DNA from: Siphonodentalium dalli
Taxonomy: Eukaryota > Mollusca > Scaphopoda > Gadilida > Siphonodentaliidae
NCBI GenBank assembly: GCA_032622095.1
Contig: CP136061.1
Span: 60,161,301-60,225,300, forward strand
DNA: 64,000 bases
Direction of reading: 5' to 3'
In this document: positions 12,401 to 22,915 of the stretch, piece by piece
How positions within the stretch are numbered: position 1 is the stretch's first letter
How the letters are laid out: every line of letters begins with the position of its first letter
The notes under the pieces: generated by a model
Told to the model about the DNA's origin: nothing
Databases searched by the model: none
Seen by the model: the letters and a program-made list of their open reading frames with translations, nothing else
Position numbers and translations under genes: made by a program

Positions 12401-13764
12401 ATGTATAACTACTCACCTCGCATATGACCATACAGTCAACAGACATACACACTGCATTAAGTTGATCAATGTTAATGCTACTGGGCCAGAATAGCCACAT
12501 AATATGATTCCTCTCAGTTCCGTTTCAACGTTCTGCCCATTTCCGTTAAAAATAAAGGACAAAATCCCAAAAGAAGTTTTTGGCAAAATCAAAATTGCAT
12601 TCCTCAAAATGAACACTGTTATCCCTCATAGGGTACCCGGACAACCAGAATAGAACATTTAGTTGATTAAGTAGCATGTGAGTCCCAATTTATTATGTAT
12701 ACATATACACCACGTATATACACATATGTATACATACTCAAGTTGATTAAGTAGCAAGCGAGTCACAATTTGCTACCTTTTCGCAAATTTGGTTGCCACT
12801 TTGGAAGCCATCTTGAGTAATTTTGTCTAAAACACCTCAGTGTGACACATGTAACACATATCAAAACAATAAACATATGTGATACCAAACATAGTTCCAT
12901 TTTACTTTTAAAAAATGGTTCAAACCTGAACAGCGATTTTTTGCCGATTTTGTTGTCAGGTTTGTGACTGAAAAATTCGAATTCTGGTAATTTCAGTGGA
13001 TAAAATAGTAACAAATACCCAGGATGCATCAGAATAGTGAATTGTGTGCATCACCACAACTTATAAGCGGTTGCATGGCACGCTGGGACAATAATGTCCA
13101 TTTTCCATATTTTGGCGGCCATTTTGGCAGCGATTTTGAGCCAAAGTGACAACTTTGGTACTATTGAGTTGGAATATCATTAAGATATAGAATGCATCAC
13201 TTATATTGCACAGTTCTTCCTATTTCTTGGTGAAATATGAATAGAATTCCAATGGTGATCTTTTGTGAAATGTTATACCGCGTTTTGTAAACTCGAATTT
13301 TTGAGTGATTGGAAGGGGTGTGGACCCCAAGAATAGCATATGTCATTACTCCAATGGTCAGTTAACATGCTAAATGCAAAATAAAGTCACAATTCTCAAC
13401 CAGTTCCAAACCAAAGAAACTTATCTTAATAATATTAGTGAAAAACGTGAAAAATTCCACTTCCGGTCGCCATTTTGGCGGCCATATTGGACGGGGATTT
13501 CAAATTTTGGCATATAAAGGTGGCGTTATATCTTAACTTCAGAAAAATGTATACACGTGTATACATATGACAAGATATTCTCACTATAATTGCATCAAGC
13601 TGACTTATAGGAAAATGGCAGCCATCTTGGACGCCATCTTGAATAACAAAAAATGCTCAAAGCGGATTTTGGATATGTTATATAGGATATATTCCTCTTC
13701 AAAATGTTATACAAACCAACTTAGTCCAAATTTTTTCTAGGTCAAACCTTTTATCGACCAGACT
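9458..13764. mobile_element. Foldback element: 1.3-kb inverted arms around a minisatellite core
   Basis: The left arm (about 9458-10760) and right arm (about 12451-13764) are inverted copies of one another. Matching landmarks run in mirrored order: agtctgat...gtcaacctagacaaaatt at the outer left against the complement ending tcgaccagacta at the outer right; caagatggcgtccaagatgg against ccatcttggacgccatcttg; and an inner end ggatcatattttgtggctat against atagccacataatatgattc. The arms are diverged and the right one holds an insertion near 12610-12770. The gccattttggcggccat words are typical of non-coding mobile DNA in invertebrates. No transposase was seen and no clear target duplication was found. 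Partial copies of the arm end lie at 26150-26315. Confidence 0.82.
10761..12450. repeat. Degenerate minisatellite core of the foldback element
   Basis: About 40 worn copies of a roughly 42-bp unit: ccatgaccatacagtcactc, then a tgtatacatatacac-like half. The interval between gtcac words is 41-42 bp near 10896-10979 and 38-43 bp further on. Three-frame peptide repeats rich in His, Tyr and Ile follow from this. They are not evidence of a protein. Confidence 0.85.
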
Positions 13765-14211
13765 ATGGGTAGTTGGTAAACATGGGATATACTATGATTT
13801 GAATAGAAGATATCGAATGAGCCGTCCAACAGCCAAACTGCCTGTTCCCAGAGTATGGATAAGTTCCCGGGTTTGAAATCTGTTTCACTTACATCGCGAT
13901 CCCAGAGTCAGAGTATGTTCCGTGGTTTGAAATTTGCTTTCATCTTGAAAAAGCACCACGCTTACATTTTTATGTGATTGGAGTAGTCTCCTATTTGAGA
14001 ACATTATTGAGCTATTAATTCTCAGCGGCCTAAATAATGCAGATTGTGGAATAATAATGGTCAAAGAACTACACTAAAAATGGTTTGACATGGTCAAAAT
14101 TTGGGCGCAATCGGACATGGGTTTGATATATTTTTAAACGCGCCAAAATCATGACAAATAATCGCAGATACACGCACACTGTCGCACAGACAAAAACTTG
14201 GCTTTTATATA
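13765..14211. other. No gene recognised; small duplicated phrase
   Basis: A cccagagtatg...gtttgaaat phrase occurs twice (about 13848-13885 and 13900-13935). The rest looks like ordinary AT-rich intergenic DNA. Confidence 0.5.
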
Positions 14212-15162
14212 GATACTAGAAGATGACCCGACTTCGTCCGGGCTTTGACCTTGAATTGTCTATATTGAAGGCCAAGGTCAAGTGGGGTCACGATTTGACC
14301 CGTCCAAAACACTGCCTGAACAAAAGTACCCGACAAAAGTACCCGTCGAAATCCATCCGGTTTTACCCGATTTGACCTTGTAGAAGGTGACCCGACTTCG
14401 TCCGGGCTTTGACCTTGAATTGACCATTTTGAAGGTCAAGGTCAGGTGGGGTCAAACACCAACACCCCAAAAATGGTGTAAATCGGCCCAGCGGATACCG
14501 GGAAATCGGCCCAGCGGATACCGAGATACCCTATGCATCAAATTTCGTCCGTAAAAATCCGCCAGTTTAACCCGATTTGATTTCCACTCAAGTATATAAA
14601 CGCGCCTCATATACACACGCTCATTAATTATCAAGTTTCAACGTAAAGATAAATTACCATCGGTGCCCGAGATATCGCCAAGACGTCTGAAACAGTCAAA
14701 TGCATCGGCCGGTTAAGCGTTAACGTGATCTAACGTTATGACCTCTAACGACGTCATAGAAGTTACGCATTGTTTTTATCCTGATGGAAGATTGTACCAC
14801 TTCTTCTTGATAATTGAGGCAGATAACTAAAACGGATACATGCGCATTATATATCGTTGGAAAGGGGAAACACGAAAGTTCTCACAGTGTCATTATTATG
14901 ACTGACATTTTATTATTCGCGCTGTTTCGAATCGATTTGTAAGCACCGAACTCAAATGAAAGTCCAGTAACACAGCGTAAAAACAGATTTGGCCTCGGCA
15001 CGTGAAAAGTTGACCTCGGATCTGAAAATCAATAGGCCTATGTCACCTCCCGGCCGAAAATACCCCCACATACCAAGTTTCATCGAAATCGGGTCGGCCG
15101 TTTTCGAGTTCATCGATTACACACACACAAACAAACAGATCCTTCAAAATATATAATAGACT
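14212..15162. repeat. Element-tail cluster (GACCCGACTTCGTCCGGGC family)
   Basis: The phrase gacccgacttcgtccgggct starts at 14224 and 14399, each time followed by tttgaccttgaattg and gaaggtcaaggtca-like sequence. The cluster ends near 15070-15162 with catcgaaatcgggtcggccg, ttttcgagttcatcgatt, an acacacacaaacaaacag run and aaaatatataatag. Related tails occur at 16440-16470, 17050-17200, 43140-43290, 46720-46920 and 47220-47320. These look like 3' ends of one non-autonomous family. I cannot name its class. Confidence 0.7.
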
Positions 15163-16040
15163 AGCAGGTTAGCCCGCCACTGGCGGCGTTGGTCCGAAAC
15201 ATGACATTTGTTTTCGCTTTTCAATGAGTTAATCGTGCCTTTTTAACAGAAATTATTGTACCCTCCCTAAAAGAGGTATGATTTAAGGTACATCGGGCGG
15301 AAAAAAAACTGACCCGATGATGTCGTTGTTGTTGGCATTCAGGGCTTCGGGTCGTTGTTGTTGACATCACGGGTCGGGGCTACCCGAAAAATCTCACATT
15401 GCCGTATAGGGAAAATAGGATTGCGTGTATTTAGTAATTTTAACTAATTATTTTCTCGCCAACAATGTCGTTGTTGTTGATATTTACGGCTTGGGGCTAT
15501 TTTCTCGCCAACAATGTCGTTGGCGTTCATTCAGGGCTTCGGGTCGTTGTTGTTGGCATCACGGCTCGGGGCTACCCGAAAAACGTACAGGGAAAATAGG
15601 ATTGCGTGTATTTAGTAATTTTAACTAATTATTTTCTCGCCAACAATGTCGTTGCTGTTGATATTTACGGCTTGGGGGCTATTTTCTCGCCAACAATGTC
15701 GTTGGCGTTCACGGTTTTGGGCAGTGGAAGTCCCGCCAGATTCGGGACGTATCGCAGTGCCTTGGGTTGACTTAAAAAACTGACCCGATGATGTCGTTGT
15801 TGTTGGCATTCAGGGCTTCGGGTCGTTGTTGTTGGCATCACGGCTCCCCGAAAAATCTCACATTGCCGAAAACGTGTATTTAGTAATTTTAACTAATTAT
15901 TTTCTCGCCAACAATGTCGTTGTTGTTGATATTTACGGCTTGGGTGCTATTTTCTCGCCAACAATGTCGTTGGCGTTCACGGTTTGGGGCACTAGAAGTC
16001 CCGTCAGATTCGGGACGTATATAGCTGCGTCAGTTAGCAT
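15163..16040. repeat. Complex tandem array with two alternating modules
   Basis: Module 1 (ggcattcagggcttcgggtc plus gttgttgttggcatcac) and module 2 (ttagtaattttaactaatta, then ttctcgccaacaatgtcgtt and gttgatatttacggcttggg) alternate. Module 2 recurs at about 15430, 15610 and 15880. The array opens with tagcaggttagcccgccact (15165), which recurs at 16480 with one change. Frames on both strands are by-products of the repeats. Confidence 0.8.
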
Positions 16041-16549
16041 GAATTGTGGTGTGTAAGTTTAGACTTTAAAATCTGAATGTTTCGGAAAAAGACTAAGATT
16101 TTCAGCCGTAACAAAAAATGTATACATCAGAAAATGTAAATTCTATATTTTGCGAGGTATTAGCAAGTTTTGGGCTCAACGGGTTTAGCAGTTTGAAGTG
16201 AATATGGATATAAAAATATACATATACAGATATAAAAAAAATGTAGAGTTACTCCTCTTGGATCGCGAGCGAATATCAATTAACCCCGATGTGCCGATTG
16301 CGGTAATTTGGGATTGGAGAAACGGTGCTCTGAGCTTCTCCAAAACGCGACCACGGCCGTGTCGGTGGTATTTTACACTTACATACGAAATTTGAGCTCA
16401 ATCTGTACACGCGTTTTGGATTCTATGAAGTACCCACATACACACATATATACGGAAGTCTCAAAATATATATTTTTACTAGCAGGTTAGCCCGCCACCG
16501 GCGGCTTGTCCGAAACATGACATTTTTATATATATTTTTTAAATTTGTA
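16041..16549. other. Spacer ending in a second element head
   Basis: AT-rich sequence, then a tail-like acacacatatatacggaagt followed by tagcaggttagcccgccacc and ggcggcttgtccgaaacatg. The same block stands at 15165-15212. No gene was recognised. Confidence 0.5.
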
Positions 16550-17040
16550 CCCGGTAGCTCCACCAGTTTCCGAGATCTGGTCTGCGCATGAAAATTTGTA
16601 CCCGGCGCAAGATACATTCACATGCCAAATTTCAAGTCGATAGCTCCATCCGTTTCCGAGATCTCGTCTGCGCATGCGCTGCACGGGTGTCGCGCGGGCT
16701 CGGCGACCCGATAAAATTTGTACCCGGCGCAAGATACATTCACATAGCAAATTTCAAGTCGATAGCTCCACCCGTTTCCGAGATCTCGTCTGCGCATGCG
16801 CTGCACGGGCGTCGCACGGGCTCGGCGACCCGATAATATTTGTACCCGTGGCAAGATACATTCACATAGCAAATTTCAAGTCGATAGCTCCACCCGTTTC
16901 CGAGATCTCGTATGCGCATGCGCGAAGCGGGCGTCGCACGGGCTCGCCAATAGCAAATTTCAAGTCGATAGCTCCACCCGTTTCCGAGATCTCGTATGCG
17001 CATGCGCGAAGCGGGCGTCGCACGGGCTCGCCAATACGAC
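16550..17040. repeat. 122-bp tandem repeats with two shortened 84-bp copies
   Basis: The unit runs aatttgtacccggcgcaaga, tacattcacatagcaaattt, caagtcgatagctccacccg, tttccgagatctcgtctgcg, catgcgctgcacgggcgtcg, cacgggctcggcgacccga. The aaaatttg starts at 16591 and 16713 are 122 bp apart, and the next copy (near 16835) is again 122 bp on. After 16866 the tacccggc part is lost and the period drops to 84 bp. The array is far more GC-rich than its surroundings and gives overlapping open frames on both strands. Confidence 0.9.
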
Positions 17041-17362
17041 AACGACCACCGCCTGGTCAAACTACACACACGTACCAAGTTTCGTCCCAATCGGTCGAGA
17101 ATCGTAGATTTGTATGAAGTACAACACACACACAAACATAAATATATAAGAGAGATATGTAAATTAGATAGATTGTATCAAAATATATAGGAGAGATATG
17201 TAAATGATCTACACACCATTACTGGTGTTTGTCAAAGTTTAGTGGGGTATATCAATACTCATTCACGATCATATCATTGAGGTCCGGAGGGTGTGGGCTA
17301 TCTCTCGAATACAAGGAGTTCTCAAAATATATAGAAGAGATAAGATATATATAGAGGATCCC

Positions 17363-17505
17363 CAACTCGATATGTTGGGAACTTGGGATATAAGATTTTA
17401 TGAAACGAGATTGATAGATTTTATTCATAACTAATCGTAGACCAGTTGAGAATCAAATTTATCAAACGAGTTTCATAAAATCTTATATCCCAACATAACG
17501 AGTTG
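17363..17505. repeat. Inverted-repeat hairpin with an 8-bp insertion in one arm
   Basis: The left arm 17363-17406 and right arm 17469-17505 pair through caactcg-a/t-tatgttggg and atataagattttatgaaac. The left arm carries an extra aacttggg. The loop is about 62 bp. Confidence 0.85.
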
Positions 17506-19274
17506 AAGAACTTGTATAGCACATGAATACAAATTAGAGCTTCATGCCTTTTTATCAAATAAAATTCCTTAAAAGAATTTCCAAAGTGTTTATATTAACA
17601 GCGTGGGCTGAGAGGTTTCACAATCGTTTACGACAGTATTGCATTTTGTGGCTGACGACGGAAAATATAGTCCTAAATTGCCTCTTTGTTTTTTGTGTCT
17701 ATTTTCGTTAGTGCAACGAACTTGACAAGAATTTAACTTTAATGAACAAAGAAATAATTTTGTCTGGTGTTGGTGTAATGCGCGGCTTTTCGAAATAGTA
17801 TTAATCCGCCATGATAAATGTAAAGACGCGGCGCGGTAATTTTTTTGTTGTTGCGCCTATTCATCACTAGTGACAGACAAGGAGATATGTAATGGCTTTT
17901 TTAATGGTATAATAGGGTTTTCATGTGATAAAGATATAAATTCTACTTCAACATGTCATCGAGCAACTAGAGGTTCATATTGGATCTAACTATTCCCATA
18001 GGTTCATATTGGACTTATTTTATTCTGAAATAAGCCCATAGAGAACTTATTTTAAAATATATATATACATATTTATTTAATTAAAGTTTTTTAAATCAAA
18101 ATTTTTAAAAACTAACGCCGTTATAACCTCCGTCACGTTACTCCAAATCACCACACCTACTCATATATATGTATATATACTAGCTGAAACAGGATCCAGA
18201 CGGGAGCCTTTATTGAGCTTCGCGCACATGGCAGACATATCCTATTCTTTGATATAGAGAGGTGACATTTATTATGCTACGCCAATATAGTATCGTGCAG
18301 ATAGGGTCATACCGGACCTAAATATTGACATTGGTTCATATTGGACTTATTTGATACTGGAATAAGTCCAGTGTGGACTTATGTCCGTTATTCCACTGGG
18401 TGGCGTTTATAATAAACGGTGCGCCTGTATTGTCTTTGGAAGCATCATTTGAATTTTGATTTGTAACCAAGCATTAGCTGATTGGAAGCTACCAGCATTC
18501 ATTTGCACAAATCAATATGGAATAAATCTACACAAAACAATTTCACAAGACAGTGTCTGAATTCGAATGTTTCTCCTTTTTTGACGATTAACAATGGCGC
18601 TAAATGTCTTTATTTGTTGTCGCGAATTGAACTGATAAACTTGGGTTCAACCCGTCTGCGACGCCGTGGAATAAATGTATTCCGAAATGTCAACCGATGG
18701 AGCTATATCCCACGTAAACATTGTTATTAATTGACAAATACAATGCGTCTTTTGTTAACTATACTTAACGATACATGTATTGTCAGCGATGATTCACTAT
18801 GGCTCCTTTATACAGACGTGCGTTCTTTTCCGAATGATAATCGCGCAGCATTTCTTTTCAACAACCTGATACGTGTATTGGAGTTACAGTCTGTCCATGC
18901 AATTAGTCCAATAAAATACCGAAGTCTAAAGGGGTGAATATATAGTGTAAATTGTGAAAGCTTTGAAAAAGTAGTATGAAAAAGAGATGTAGAGTTGAAT
19001 ATTGATATTTTCCCACAGTATTATACTGTACAGATATTCACTGGCCTACATACTGTATTTCCGACTTTTATTCTGTGTATACAGTTAAAAAGCATTCCGG
19101 CTGCATTTGCGTCTTGTAATTACATGTAGTTACGTTTTTCCTAACGTCTATTGACTTTTATATCAAACCAATCGTATGCGTTTCGATCGGCTGCGCGCTA
19201 CAATTCAATTCATGTTTTGTTAAAACATTACTTCTAAGTGCTGGAAGAATGTTAACAGTGTTTGATTTCGGTTT
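17506..19274. other. No gene recognised; one dispersed repeat pair
   Basis: The phrase ggttcatattggacttattt, followed by a similar aataag stretch, occurs near 18000-18030 and 18321-18372. Plus frames at 18482-18730 and 18731-18937 have no recognisable domain. Confidence 0.45.
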
Positions 19275-20460
19275 GTAGGATAGGATATTTTAGGATAGGA
19301 TATTTTATTTCAATATACATATAATAATTAATACATAATACATTTGACAAATATTGTAATGTATATTCGAGGGGGTGGCATAGTCAGGCTAGACTGTCTT
19401 ACTGTCACCCCCTTAGAGATGAATAAATGTTAACATATATAGGCGGTCAAGATTTATTGTACAATGCACGGCTATGAAATTATGTATTACATAATGGTTG
19501 CATTTATAGGATTATATAATTATATAATGGAGGGTATACGTATATATAAATCGTTTATTGGTTACTCGATGGTTTGTCTCTTTCTTGTCAGTGTCATGTT
19601 CTTTGGAAGTCGAGTAGGAGTGTGCTGAGTGAGGTTGTAGATTGCAATATATGTACGGGAGGTTACACTATTGACGAGCTACCACAGTCGGGACATCTTT
19701 GATTGTTGCATTTAATTGTTGCAGCATATTTTTTAATGCAATCGGCATGTACACGGCGTTTGAATGTGTGTCTGGATTGGTATGATGTAAATTCATTATC
19801 CAAGTTGTTCCATGTAGTTGGATAAGAATGGAATGGTAGTTGTTGGGACCAAGATGTTCTTGGTTTTTTTAAAAATAGTGGGTGCTTTTGCCGGGTGTCT
19901 GGTCCGTTTTTGCGTTTGGTAAACATGTCGGTGAATGATTCTATTAAGCGCATATGATACCAATCATGCATGAAAACAGCCGCTTGGACTTTGTGGATGT
20001 CGTATATTTTGAGTATATTTTCTTTTTTAAAAAGAGGTTCTGTGTGGCTTCTATATTTTTTATTACATAAAACTCGTATCGCGCGTTTTTGAAGCATGAA
20101 AATTTTTTTGACCGCAGGGACGTGTCCCCATATTTGAACACCGTAGACAAGATGGCTTTGTATTAGAGCATAGTATAATGTTTTAAGTGCGCTACCAGGA
20201 AAGAAGTGTTTAACTTTATTGATGTGGTATATGGCATTCACCATTTTAGAACAAACAGAGGACACATGTTTTTTGAAAGTCAGGTTTTCATCAATATGGA
20301 TTCCTAAGAATTTTGTGGAGGATTCGTTTGTATGTGAACCGGACACGATGTTTATATGGGAAAACAGGTTGAAGGCTATAATCGTTGACATTTCCATTGA
20401 AGTGTGGCACTGGGGTTGTATTCGCGCAGTGTTGAGACTTGGCACGACTGTTGGCTGTTG
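19275..20460 (-). mobile_element. 5'-truncated LINE-type (non-LTR) retrotransposon
   Basis: On the minus strand a reverse-transcriptase C-terminal frame (20460 to 19663) is followed by about 350 bp of untranslated sequence. It ends in a tail of repeated tatccta units (about 19275-19312), as expected for target-primed integration. Only the last quarter of a typical polyprotein is present. Confidence 0.85.
19663..20460 (-). pseudogene. LINE reverse transcriptase, thumb and C-terminal domain
   Basis: An open frame of about 260 residues. Family landmarks are KFLGIHIDENLTFKKHV, where the strand after the palm meets the thumb, then LKTLYYALIQSHLVYGVQIW and LQKRAIRVLCNKKYRSHTEP. This is the usual thumb pattern of CR1/Jockey-like and related reverse transcriptases. 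A basic region and a C-terminal CNNQRCPDCG close the protein. The catalytic YADD segment is absent, so the copy is dead on arrival (5' truncation). The frame itself is uninterrupted, which suggests a fairly young insertion. The exact clade cannot be settled by eye. Confidence 0.88.
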
Positions 20461-20499
20461 AACTTAACAATTACTTGAAAGGTAGGATCATATAATAAA

Positions 20500-21110
20500 G
20501 AGGTTTCAATTTGGTAGATATCGGCGCTAAAAATATTTTTATCAATTGGGGGGTGCCTACAGTGCCCCTAACTCGAATGACGCCATTCTTGGCAGCTTTA
20601 AGCCACAGCTTGCATCAGACTCCCGATCGTGCATGGATATTATTGTGTATAAGTTTGGTGGTAATCTGCGACTAAACAAATTCACACGATTAGATTCCTT
20701 GTACAGTGTGTATCATAGAGAAGAATGTGTATCAATTTGGTGGAAATAGGCGCTAAAAATATGTGTGCCAATTGCGGCGCCCCTCTCCCCGTCCGTGCGC
20801 CTCTGACTCAAACGGCGCCACATTTGACATCTTTAAACCACACCATTAGATTCCTCATATCATGGAGGTGATTATGTATAAGTTTGGTGGAAATCTGCGA
20901 AATATTTTTGCTGCCCTCCCTCTATTCTGCCACTGACAACAACAGCGTCACTTTAGAAAATTCTAACCCGCACCATTATCTTCCTCGTAAATGTTACCCC
21001 TGTTGGACCCCTTTGATGCTACCTAAATGGTCCCCGTGAAATTCTCTAAAACACAGATGGCCAGACAGACAGATAGACAGACAGAAATTCGCAAATATAG
21101 ATAATTATGG
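20500..21110. repeat. Degenerate three-copy repeat with AGAC tail
   Basis: The blocks ggtagatatcggcgctaaaa, tcgaatgacgcca, ttagattcc and gtgtataagtttggtggtaa come back in order from about 20735 (tttggtggaaataggcgcta) and again, worn, from 20890. The last copy ends with ggccagacagacagatagac and aaatatagataatt, a tail like those of other short elements here. It begins some 40 bp upstream of the LINE fragment's truncated 5' end. Confidence 0.7.
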
Positions 21111-21889
21111 AATTAATAGTGGTTAACACAGAAATGTGCTACCCTAGTGGTGAGTGTCTAAAATCGGATGAATATTTGTTTACAAGTTTGTGGTGTCGAA
21201 ATTGTCAGTTGCAAAAAAACGGCATATCTAACACCTATAATTGTTTTACTATACCAGCCCCCTGAGTGTAGTAAGATTTTATAAGAACTATTGATCGAGA
21301 AGTATCGATCGTTATGGCGAAAAAACTGTTTCATTCTTAATATAGTGCGGAGCTCAAATGTATTTATTGTCTGGTAAGCACTTGGGCTTTTATCCATTTC
21401 AATGACGGTGCCGATATCGTCGTCCTTATCCGTAGTGAGATAGTGTTCAACGTCATCAAGACTAAGTACCAACGCTCTCACTATTCTTCCTCCACAATAT
21501 GTCTTAGGGTACGAAAACTCTATTAGGAGATATATAGCCATAGAACACATTGTTAATTTATATCACTTTATTCTCAAAGAGTATTGAAGCGTTTAACAAG
21601 AATTTCAGTTTCTTTGAAAACTATTGTATCTTAAACACCACACCCATTCCTCCCGTTGTCATACAAATGACATTATAAGAAGCACGACAGAACACTTATG
21701 ACGCGTTCACATGTAGCCGCAAGAATGTTTCAGGTTTTCCAAATGTGCCTTGATCACCGTGTATATCCGACCCCGGAAATAGCGCACGAAGTATAATGTT
21801 TGGCCCAACAATGCGTGGTAGTGTCATTCGGCATGATAATTAATTAATGTAACGCAAACATTGAAGTACATGCATTCCCTTGAGGTAGA
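21111..21889. other. Unassigned; one long minus frame
   Basis: A minus frame at 21158-21550 runs 130 codons (it contains LSLDDVEHYLTTDKDDDIGT). It is longer than expected by chance in AT-rich DNA, but I recognise no family and see no clear splice signals. It could be a decayed exon or element fragment. Confidence 0.3.
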
Positions 21890-22031
21890 AATACTTTTCC
21901 GGAATTTTCAACACTCTCCGTGATAATTAACCATACATGTATGTCACAATGATTATTATGCTGTAAAGAAACATGTGCACCAGCTCTTCAATAGATTAGC
22001 ACCCCATCCGACCAGTTCAAAGAGACAGCAC

Positions 22032-22630
22032 CAATCTCTACCAGAGCGCGCCAGTCATACTTCCTTTCTGACTCTGTCACCGGCTGCATGGGTACGCATG
22101 GTCTGTGTGTCTATACATGTATTTAGCATGGGGTTTTCCAGCAAAAATGGCGAAACCCGATCGCTCCAAAGTCAATTTTTTTATGTGCTTTGAGAACAAT
22201 TCCCACTCTAAAACATAATGACAGAATGGAAATCAGAGCGATAGTTTTGTTGATGATTTTCGCAAGCAACTCGTCAAAATTGGAGCAAATTAGAAGTATT
22301 GTGTTTGACTTGCCGTGCGAGTTGTGATAACGTCGTACACGTGCGTTTAGACTTTTGTGCTGATAAAATAATCGGAGAACCGAATCACACCGTTTCGAAA
22401 TATAGTTCTTCGGTTTTAGTGGGACTTTTCAAACTTACGGTTCAAAATTGGCACAAATTATGTTCGATATTTTATGTGCTTAATATGGGCAGCATACATG
22501 CTGCTCTTTTCACTTAATATATATCTTAATATCGCGGAAGTCCACCAAATGTGGGTAAAATATCGTCGGTAGCAGCGGTCTTACCGAGTCACCAAGGGAG
22601 GTAAACCCTGCATGGAGTTTGAGACAGCAC
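22032..22630. mobile_element. 599-bp insertion flanked by a 10-bp direct repeat
   Basis: The sequence gagacagcac stands at 22022-22031 and again at 22621-22630. The related copy near 62470 has one similar site and none of the roughly 600 bp between. This is the pattern of an insertion with target-site duplication. No terminal inverted repeat or coding frame was recognised inside. Confidence 0.6.
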
Positions 22631-22915
22631 ATCGCACATTTTATGTAAGACTAATTTTCATGCTGCCACTCAACCGGTTTCTAAGTACACAATTTTATTC
22701 AAATTACTTCAATTGGTAATTTACAACCGGAATATCATACCACGCAATGCACAATATTAGTCTTCAGTATCTGATTGTTTACAAATATACCAATACCACA
22801 CACGTGCTTGTGCTAAATATCAGGCGATCAGCGTTAACGTGGTTGTTTCAGCGTTAATCATTCACTCAATGTTTCTAATTATGGTGTGGTGTGCAGCATA
22901 TATGTGTAACATTAG

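Noticed and set aside
16588-17135. Overlapping frames on both strands (CACAARASHGLGDP-type repeats)
   Set aside because: They come from the GC-rich 122-bp tandem repeat. Similar open frames in several phases show there is no coding selection.
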